Of a DNA stretch of 64,000 bases, positions 56,001-64,000 are shown piece by piece. Each line of letters opens with the position of its first letter. The stretch's first letter is position 1. Where the stretch lies: assembly GCF_016808335.1 (NCBI RefSeq), contig NC_053150.1, positions 31,761,238 to 31,825,237 of the forward strand. Direction: 5' to 3'. The stretch is from Panicum virgatum (lineage: Eukaryota > Streptophyta > Magnoliopsida > Poales > Poaceae). The notes below the pieces were generated by a model. The model had not been told where the DNA came from and made no database searches. It was given only the letters and a program-made list of their open reading frames with translations. Made by a program: the position numbers and the translations under genes.

Positions 56001-56743
56001 ACGTGGAGGGATTAGCTGCTCAGCTCGGTATCGCGTTGCGCGGCTCGAGTGGCGAGGCGGGTCGCTGTGCGGCCGGCGGCGTTGCTGCGCGTGGCCTGTG
56101 CGGCTTGGGCGGCGAGACGGCGGTGCTGTGCGGCCAGGCAAAGCGACGGGCGGCACAGCGAGTCCCGGGGGCGCGTGGAATGCGTGCTGCGCACACACGG
56201 CGCGTGGGTAGACGGCAGGGCGGCCGTCAGCGGCGGGCGACGCGGCGAGCGGCACGGCCACGCGGCGCGCATGCACACGCGTGGGCAAGGTGTGCGCCAA
56301 GGTGGCGAGGGGCTCGGTGTGCAGGGACGCGCACACGCGCGCGTGGACGGGAGCGGGGGTGCGCGCGTCTGTGCGTGGGGCAAGGGCGGCGGCGAGCTGA
56401 GCGGCGCTTGGGGTCGTACGGCAGAGGAGAGGGAGGAAGGAGAGAGAGAGGGAGGAAAAAGAAAAGAGAAAAGGAAAAAAGGAAATGGAAAAAGAAAGAG
56501 AGAGAGATATATTCGCGGCGGCGACCACGGCCGGACGCTCACGCGCCCCGGTCGGGCATGACGCGCGGGACAAGGGCGAACAGGGAGACGGGACAGCGAT
56601 GGATTCGAATGTCGGGACCGGTTTTCGGGAGATTGGGAGATCGGGCGGGGGACGATTTTGAATGAACTGAGCTCAACGATTGAGAAGAGATTTTGAAATT
56701 ATTTAGCACGTGATTTGATTTGGTAAATTTTCGGGATGTTACA
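53052..56743 (-). repeat. Long 3' LTR of the Tekay/Del chromovirus (left border uncertain)
   Basis: The minus strand begins at 56743 with TGTAACATCCCGAAAATTTA, the usual Tekay/Del LTR start, directly after the polypurine tract AAGTGGGGTAGGTT. A GC-rich U3 follows (frames at 55.3-56.6 kb are open by chance), then a TATAAGTAGA at 55831-55840 and a long AT-rich part. The left limit is placed where the preceding LTR ends. The last few hundred bases, with the repeated CCCGGACAACCAGAAG motif at 53100-53170, may belong to something else. Confidence 0.6.
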
Positions 56744-56761
56744 AACCTACCCCACTTAAAA

Positions 56762-58050
56762 TGAATCTCGTCCTCGAGATTCGGCTGGCTCCTAAACAGA
56801 TGGGGAAATTCTTTCTTCAGAGCATCTTCACGTTCCCATGTAGCTTCTTCTACTCCGTGTCTGCTCCACTGAACTCTGCAAATCCGTACTTCGGAGTTTC
56901 TTGTCCTCCTAGTGACAGTGTCTAAAATCTTGATAGGTACTTCCTGGTATCGTAGGTCTGGCTACAAATATATTGCTTCTACTGGCACGTGTTTTGTCTC
57001 GGGTACCCTCAAACACCTTCTTAGTTGTGAGACATGAAACACTGGGTGTATATCTGACATTTCTTCTGGTAGCTCCAAACGGTATGCTACGGCTCCGACT
57101 TTCTTCAGAACTTGGTACGGTCCAATGGACAGAGGGGCCAGCTTTCCTTGTACTTGAAATCTTCGAGTTCCCCGAATAGGTGAAACCTTAAGGTAGACGA
57201 ACTCTCCCGAGTTGAAGCTTATTTCTCGTCTCTTCTTGTCTGCGTAGCTCTTCTGTCGAGACTGGGCGGCCTTCAGTTTTTCTCTAATCTTAGCCACTCT
57301 TTCTTCGGCTTCCTTTATGAGTGCGGGTCCAACTAGGGCACGTTCCCCAACTTCTGACCACATCAGGGGAGTTCTGTATTTTCTCCCATAAAGAGCTTCA
57401 AATGGTGAAATGCCTAAACTCGCTTGATAACTGTTGTTGTATGAAAATTCAGCATAGGGTAAACTCTGCTCCCAATCCTTGCCATAGGTAAGGACACATG
57501 CTCTCAACATATCCTCCATGATCTGATTTACCCTTTCTGTTTGACCATCCGTTTGTGGGTGGTAGGTGGAGCTGAAGTCTAATTTGGTGCCCATGGCTTT
57601 ATGCAAACATTTCCAAAACCTAGAGGTGAATTGGGTCCCTCTATCTGAAACAATTCTGTTAGGCACACCATACAACTTTACTATGTTTTCCACATAAAGC
57701 TTGGCTAGCTTTTCCCCACCGTAGTTGGTCCACACGGGTATGAAATGAGCCGCTTTAGTGAGTCGATCCACTATTACCCATATGGAGTCATGTCCTTTCT
57801 GTGTTCTGGGCAAACCCACTACAAAGTCCATTCCTATCTCATCCCATTTCCAAACCGGGATGGGTAGGGGTTGCAACAATCCTGCTGGCTTCTGATGTTC
57901 GGCCTTGATCCTTTGGCACGTATCACAATGGGCGACAAATCGTGCAATATCCGCCTTCATTCCTTTCCACCAATATTTTTGTTTTAAATCCATATACATC
58001 TTGGTGGATCCTAGGTGGATGGAGTAGGCCGAGTTATGGGTTTCATCCAT
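56762..58050 (-). pseudogene. Tekay/Del integrase with chromodomain, stop codon between them
   Basis: Joins element DNA to the genome; the chromodomain directs insertion by binding histone marks. The HHCC zinc finger begins ETHNSAYSIHLGSTKMYMDL and ends AHCDTCQ. Core: first Asp in IGMDFVVGLP, second in RIVSDRGTQF, Glu in TDGQTERVNQ. The C-terminal GPYQVLKKVGAVAYRLELP motif and VFHVSQLRRCL follow. A TAG at 56959-56961 then ends the frame, but the same frame continues into a chromodomain (PIKILDTVTRRTR, VQWSRHG, EEATWE, EFPHLF) up to the polypurine tract. This places the element among the chromoviruses. The stop makes the chromodomain unexpressed in this copy. Confidence 0.9.
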
Positions 58051-58161
58051 AATTATCCGCCGGAAGTCTCCTTCCTAGGGCACACAAATCCTATTTTTAT
58101 ACCATAAAGTTCTCTCATTATCCACTCTAAAATCTGGTGCCTTATTTTCTCCAGTCTGCGT

Positions 58162-60615
58162 TCAGATTTCCCTCAAGTCTTTGTCTGAACTTTGTGCCTT
58201 CCTGATTTTATCCTCCAGAGTAGGTCGAATGCTCATCTTGCGAATGGAACCTCGAGGGACAATGTGCACATTCAATTGTGCCATCTCTTCCTGCAAATGG
58301 GCATCCTTGGGTCCATAAGATTTCCGGCTTAAGGCATCAGCTTCCACAATAGCTTTACCAGGGTGGTAATAGATTTCCACATTATAATCTTTAGCCAGTT
58401 CTAACCATCTCCTTTGCCTTAAATTCAAATCTGGCTGGGTAAAAATATACTTTAAACTCTTATGGTCGGTATAGATTTCGCACTTATTTCCAATTAGATA
58501 ATGCCTCCAAATCTTGAGGGCATGCACTACGGCTGCAAACTCCAGATCATGTGTTGGGTAGTTCTGTTCATGAGGCCTGAGTTGGCGGGAAGCATACGCA
58601 ACAACTTTCCCGTCTTGCATCAGTACACACCCTAATCCTTGTTGGGATGCATCACAATAAACGACAAAATCCCGATGAATGTCCGGTAGGGTTAGTACTG
58701 GAGCAGTTGACAACCTTCGCTTCAATTCCTGAAAACTCCTTTCGCAGGATTCTGTCCCGACGAACTTCTTTTCCTTCTTAAGTAGTTCCGTCATGGGCCG
58801 GGCTATTTTGGAGAATCCCTCGACAAATCTTTGATAATACCCAGCTAATCCAAGAAAGCTTCTGATTTCACTAACATTAGTTGGTTGCTGCCAATTGGAA
58901 ACCGCTTCGACTTTCTCAGGGTCGACTGCTACTCCCTCTGCGGTCAGAATATGTCCAAGAAAAGCCACTTTCTCTAGCCAAAATTCACACTTGCTGAATT
59001 TTGCATAGAGTTTGTTTGCTCTCAACTTTTCCAAAACTACCCTCAGATATTGCTCGTGTTCCTGGACACTCTTGGAGTAAATAAGTATGTCGTCGATAAA
59101 GACTACGACAAACTTATCTAACTCGTCCATAAACACCTTGTTCATGAGATTCATGAAATAAGCAGGTGCGTTAGTTTGTCCAAAAGACAACACGGTGAAC
59201 TCAAACTGACCGTAACGGGTGACAAAAGCTGTCTTTGGGATGTCGTTTTCTCTAATCTTGAGCTGAAAATATCCTGACCTCAGATCAATCTTGGAGAAGT
59301 ATTTGGCCTCTTTTAGTTGATCAAAAAGGTCATCAATCCTGAGGAGGGGGTACTTATTCTTGATGGTAACCTCGTTCAGTGCCCGGTAATCTACACACAA
59401 CCTCATGCTCCCATCCTTCTTCTTGACAAATAGGACTGGGGCTCCCCAAGGCGACGAACTTGGTCTGATGAAGCCAATTCGTTGTAGTTCTTCCAGTTGC
59501 TTCTTTAGTTCTGCCAATTCAGAGGCTGCCATCCTATAGGATCTCTTGGCTATAGGAGAGGTTCCAGGGACAAGATCGATGACAAACTCTATATCCCTAT
59601 CTGGTGGCATTCCGGGAAGTTCCTCAGGGAAAACATCTGGGTATTCGTTTACTACCGGGACTTCTTTCAAGGTCTTGGCTTCCATGTTAAATACCATTGG
59701 GTTAGATCCACTTCCCCAGGTATGGCAGGTCACTCGTACTCCTTCTGGGTTCGTTAGGTGTACCACTTTGTCAGTACAACCTATGAGACCATTGTGTCGG
59801 CTTAACCAGTCCATTGCAAGGATCACGTCTATTCCCTTAGACTTAAGTACTACTAGGTCTGCTAGAAATTCTATCCCACTTAAATTGATCCTTACCCGTA
59901 GACAACCTAGTTGACACTTGATGTCACCTCCAGGCGTCTGGGTTAATAGGGGTGTTTTTCGTAGTACTGTAGGTATATTGTGCTTTTCCACAATACTTGA
60001 GGATATGAACGAGTGTGATGCTCCAGAATCAAATAATACCATTGCAAGAGCTGAGCTGACTAGGTACTCACCGAGCACTATGCCCTGAGCTCCTTGAGCT
60101 TCCTGCGCGTTGATGTGGTTGACGCGGGCTTGTCCAAATGACTGCTGGGGCTGCCTTATCTGCTGACTGTTGTTGTTGTTGTTGGTGGTGTTGTTGTTGC
60201 GGATGGGTACTCGGTTGGCACCTGACAGAACTGGCCTTGGTCCATTCACCGTGTTGGAGAAGGCTGATGTAGCAGGCTTGTTCTTGGCATATGGGCAGTT
60301 GGCAATGAAATGCCCTATCTCACGGCAGTTGAAACAGGCCCTAGCATTGCTGTTGTTGGTGGTGACCTGGCTTGCATTGCTCTGCGGGGCTTTCATGGTG
60401 CTCTGGCTCCTGAACTGTGTGTTAGAGGCCTGTGGGCCTGTCACCTGAGACTGGGTCCTATACTGCATTGGGGCCTGATATCTTGGTGCCATATAGCTGG
60501 AATTCCTTGGTTTCTGGAAGCGGTCCTGCTGGCGGGCCTTGCTTTCCAGGAATTTGCGCTTGTTATCCTTTCTTTCTTCCGCTTTGGCCCTTCCTGTGAG
60601 AATGGCCTTGTTCAT
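58162..60615 (-). pseudogene. Tekay/Del gag end, protease, reverse transcriptase and RNase H
   Basis: A long open frame of 817 codons. In order: a CCHC zinc knuckle ([14 protein letters not shown]) of the nucleocapsid; a Gln/Asn-rich linker; a protease with [10 protein letters not shown]; an RT with [35 protein letters not shown] and the catalytic [10 protein letters not shown]; an RNase H with [14 protein letters not shown] and [12 protein letters not shown]; and the tail [11 protein letters not shown]. The frame ends at 58162, and two stops separate it from the integrase frame. Most motifs are intact, so the insertion is younger than the Tat copy at the left. Confidence 0.92.
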
Positions 60616-61356
60616 CAGAGTGTTGGAAGTCCGGGTAGATCTGAGGGGTAAGCAGGGTCCGGTGTTCTGGTTTCAATCCCTTCTTAAACATGTCCTGCTT
60701 CTTTTCATCATCATCCACTTCCTCTGGTGCATATCGGGCCAGTTCCATGAACTGATGGGTGTACTCTTTCACCGACATGCTTCCTTGCTGCAATGCGCAG
60801 AACTCATCTGCCATGCACTTCATGGTGGCCGAGGGGATATGATAGCGGCGGAACTCCTTCACGAATTCCTTCCAAGTGATGGTGGAGGCATCTTCGGCAG
60901 CGGCGCAGTAATTCCCCCACTAGGCTAAGGCAGTCCCGGTGAGTTGGTGGGCTGCCAGAAGAACTTTGTCTCGATCCTAGCATTCGAATGGCTCGAGCTT
61001 TCTCTGGATCACACGCAGCCAATCATCTGCATCTAAGGGTTTGCTGGATCCTGCAAAGGTGGGCGGCTTGGTCCTCAGAAAAGTTGTCACCTTGTCATTC
61101 ATGGTCTGCTCTCGTGGCCGCTTGTTTACGAGGGCATTGGCCAATGTTTCCAGTATAAGGGTCTGGTTGTGTATTATCTGTGCCAGGTCCACGAGGGGTG
61201 GTGGTGGTGGCAGTGGCACTTCTCCTTGATTTTGTCCTCTGCTCTGGCTCACTTCCTATTCTTCCTGAGGAGGGTTCTGCCTATTAGGCTATACCCGTCA
61301 TCTGCGGCTGCAGGGGTCCGGTTGCGGGAGGCCCTCGTACTGCTTCGAGAATCCAT
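60563..61356 (-). pseudogene. Tekay/Del gag, frameshifted
   Basis: Capsid polyprotein. A start MDSRSSTRASRNRTPAAADD is at 61356. The conserved part continues in other frames with LAQIIHNQTLILETLA, PPTFAGSSKPLDADDWLRVI, WKEFVKEFRRYHIP and SVKEYTHQFMELARYAPE. At least two stops and two frame changes break it. The zinc knuckle is in the next frame. Confidence 0.85.
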
Positions 61357-61899
61357 CTATAGATTGGGTAGAGTCTTTATGAGATTGGGGTTAGGATTAA
61401 GTGATGTTTAAGTTGTTTAATTCGTATTTTTGAAAAGACAGAATCTACCTTCTGCCGAAAAGCACACAAACTAACAATAAGCACACAAACATAGCAAACA
61501 ACAAGCACAAACAACTTTATTACTGCAAGGGAGGGTACAACACGGGGACAAGACTAAAACGCGTACTACACGTCCGGGTACAGGATCACACTTAAGGGTA
61601 CAACTTAAGCCGAAGGGGCTGGGGTGGCTTCGGGGCATGCTACTCGTGGGGTGAGCCTTCTTCGGAGTGTGCTTATAGGGGAACGAGTCGTCCTTGCTCG
61701 CCGTTCTCTAGGTTTCCGTTTTCCCGGGGTTGTCCAGCAGATTCCCCTTCAAGGGCGCCAGTAGGCCCGTCAGGGTTCTCGGGCGGGGCTTGTGGGGTTC
61801 TCAAGAGTGGTCCCCATCCTATGACGGGCGTCCCAAGTAGGACATGGTCTTCCCCAATTGCCGGGACTGACGTTCCACTACTGGTCCATCCTTGCATAC
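61357..61899 (-). other. Region upstream of Tekay gag; origin unclear
   Basis: The element's 5' LTR should lie here, but no copy of the 56743 LTR start or a tRNA-Met PBS was found. On the minus strand a 74-codon frame (61673-61897) is followed by AATAAA at 61513-61518, as in a transcript end. It may be the R/U5 part of a diverged LTR cut by the insertion at 61900. Confidence 0.4.
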
Positions 61900-63277
61900 T
61901 GTTGATGCTCCTTAGAGCGCCAATTTACGTACCGCAAGCGCACGGATCATGTAGCTTTTCCCTTAGAGTATTCCCCCAAGGTTTATCAATCCACGGAACA
62001 AGTGTATTACTATGCTTAACTAAGCACTAATGATGTTGGTAAAAGATATATATTGAGTGATTGAGTGTGAAATAGATCTAATCTTACCAATCTAATCCAA
62101 TCTAGACTAGTGAGCAATGATAGGTGTGTGCACAAGATATGAAGAGCATTTGTCCATCGGGTCTAGGATCGCTAGAGATGTAATCGCCAAGCAACAAAGA
62201 ACAGATCTAATCTACCAAAGGTGTGTTCCAAGATCAAAACATTTCCCTCCCGCATACTGTCACTACACGAGGATAATCGGTCACGAATCAACAAGAACAC
62301 GATAGTTGATGTAATCTAAGTAAACCATGCAAGAGTAAAGCAAACCCAAAGCCAAGTCGCAAACTATTAAGCATCAAAGCATCATCAACAAGAATCGTGA
62401 TAGATCAATCTCATAAAGGATTCGGCAATTACAACTCAAGATCTCCTTACAACCCCATGAACAAACGAGGACTTTACCCCATGAAGCTAGGCGAAGCGTA
62501 GTCGATCATGGTGATGAAATCTCCGGAAAGGGATGGATCCCTTGCTGTCCTCCAACTTGCAGCGGCGCCGAGGGATGATGAGGCCTCCGATGTCGCCTTT
62601 CTCTTTTGTCTAACTCGATTCTGCTCCTTGACGTCGTCTCCCCCAATGATCTCTGCGTGAGCCTGTGGGAGGGGTCTTTAAATAGCCTCAGGAAACCATA
62701 GGTCGAAGGGGAGGCCGAGACTCCCTGGAAAGGTCCTGGGCCGGCCGGCTCAATGGGCCCAGGCCGGCCGGCCTGGCCCATTTTCTCGCTGGCTCGCGTC
62801 CTCCTTTCTCCCCAAGTCTTCTGGAGTTTATACCTTTCACAATTGTACCCCGATGGACGTCGTTATCTTCGAGATTTCTTCGAGGGAGAGGATAGGACGG
62901 AGAATCCTTCCTTAAATCTCTATTTACTTTGCTTAGCCCCGAAGTATCTCGATCTCATCTTGTGGGCTTTGTCCTTTGGGCTTCATTGGAGGGTGGATGT
63001 GCATGAACGGACTTCTAGTCGTCATGGCCTTTGGTCCTTTGCTTGGGCTTTGGCCTTCATCTTCCTTCGTGTTATTGCATGATCATGGGTCTCGTTGAAA
63101 CATCTCCGAAAATGTCCAATTTCCTGCCAAAATACAACATGTTCCAAAATCCAGGACAAAATCGAAAACGGTCAAGTTCGGGTGCCAAGTGGCGGGTTAG
63201 TACATGAATCATCCCGAAGAATTTACCAAAACCTATCCTAATTGTATAACAAAATGGGTACTTAAGGAGCGCCAACA
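61900..63277 (-). repeat. Gypsy 3' LTR, minus strand, 1378 bp
   Basis: The minus strand starts TGTTGGCGCTCCTTAAG and ends CTAAGGAGCATCAACA; the terminal 15 or so bases form an imperfect inverted repeat. On the 5' side (right) it is preceded by the polypurine tract GCATGGGGGGAA. It interrupts or abuts the Tekay element. A CTATTTAAAGACCCCTCCC-like promoter site lies near 62665-62685 on the minus strand. Confidence 0.82.
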
Positions 63278-64000
63278 TTCCCCCCATGCTTAGCTTTTGC
63301 TCGTCCTCGAGCAAATCAAATCATCAAGTCCTTCCAAGGGTTGCTCGAGAGTTCTTAAACTGCAAAATTTACTTATGCAAATAAGTCTAACAATATTTCT
63401 TCAAACAAAGGTCAGAGGAGAAGCGAGGATAATCATATCATGGGCGTTTAAAAACTCATCCAATATTACTCCACGACTCTTACCTTTAACCGGCAACTTG
63501 AATATCGACAACACTTGCTTTTCTTGCTATCCTTGGAGGTTTTTTTTTTCTTTCTTCTCTTTTTTTAGTTTTTAGAAGCAAAATACCCTGCAACAAAGGT
63601 TAGACCAAAAATTCTTGCACAAGTCCTTTCATGTCTCTCGATATAAGTGGCTATCCTATTATTATTTGCAAACTCTCATATCCCAAAAGTCTCTTAAGTA
63701 TAAAGTGGGGCTATAGGTGAGGCTAGCAAAGCATATACATATATTGTCAAGTTAAGAAAACCTTCTAATGATTGCTTACCTTCCGAGCCAATGATCATGA
63801 GAGTTTCTCCATAATGTAAGGGGTTCATGGGTAAGAAGATTTAGAATGGTGGACATGTGCAAAGGCATACAAAAAAATTTGACTTCAAGGCACAAGCGTC
63901 GTCCTCGTTGTCGGATTGCACATGGTTGGAATTGAGGATATTGTTCAAACAACAAGGTGATATCTCTTTGCACTTCTCTAACCATAGAATCCCTTCATTT
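63278..64000 (-). mobile_element. 3' internal end of a second gypsy element, continuing past the window
   Basis: Minus strand: CTCGAGGACGAGCAAAAGCT followed by the polypurine tract and the LTR, the same signature as at 51790-51822. The rest is non-coding, with a T/C-rich run near 63540-63570. The coding part should lie to the right of the window. Confidence 0.65.

Noticed and set aside
55342..56665. Frames up to 291 codons on both strands
   Set aside because: They fall in the GC-rich U3 part of the Tekay LTR and their products are low-complexity.
1..64000. tRNA, rRNA or snRNA genes
   Set aside because: I looked for tRNA A/B boxes and rRNA blocks and recognised none; a covariance search would be needed to exclude small RNAs.

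Overview
This is nuclear DNA of a flowering plant, almost certainly a grass and probably a panicoid. The signs are Tourist-like MITEs of the GGCC(C/T)TGTTTAGTTC type, a CACTA element with ACCGCCGGTTC subterminal repeats, Tat- and Tekay-type Ty3/gypsy elements, GC-rich 5' exons, and long intergenic transposon nests. No prokaryotic genes are present. Only two host genes are clear; the rest is layered transposons, and several can be delimited to the base by target-site duplications (TSDs).

Layout. 1-7786: a minus-strand Tat-lineage gypsy element whose 3' end runs off the window. 8148-12312: six exons, all phase-consistent, of a minus-strand NSUN6/NOP2C-type RNA cytosine-5 methyltransferase. The gypsy element sits in the intron after exon 6, so the catalytic half is not in the window. 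A 224-bp hAT MITE and a 1333-bp MULE with a GC-rich interior sit just upstream of its start codon. 14.1-33 kb: an LTR remnant, a LINE RT/RNase H tail, hAT and Tourist MITEs, a repeated block present about three times, and a 5.0-kb Mutator-like element (27799-32822). That element carries a decayed MURA-type transposase and, convergent to it, an intact spliced gene for a 157-aa GRF zinc-finger membrane protein. 33221-35785: a single-exon gene for an 854-aa membrane protein made of five tandem PGG domains.

36.3-43.3 kb: a retroposon with a 15-bp TSD, a 1.05-kb tandem duplication of LTR-derived DNA with a hAT insertion in one copy only, an LTR with its polypurine tract, and a truncated BED-finger hAT transposase. 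43.5-46.9 kb: a LINE ORF1 split by a 2290-bp CACTA element that contains an 86-bp perfect palindrome. 47-53 kb: a Tourist MITE, a 193-bp tandem duplication and LTRs. 53-61.4 kb: a minus-strand Tekay/Del chromovirus with a chromodomain. 61.9-64 kb: the 3' LTR and adjoining internal DNA of a further minus-strand gypsy element.

The most interesting items are the two-gene MULE, whose layout parallels MuDR and whose empty site is preserved in a paralogous block; the five-PGG protein; and the methyltransferase gene hemmed in by insertions at both ends. All reading frames, splice sites and TSDs were read by eye. No database search was possible.
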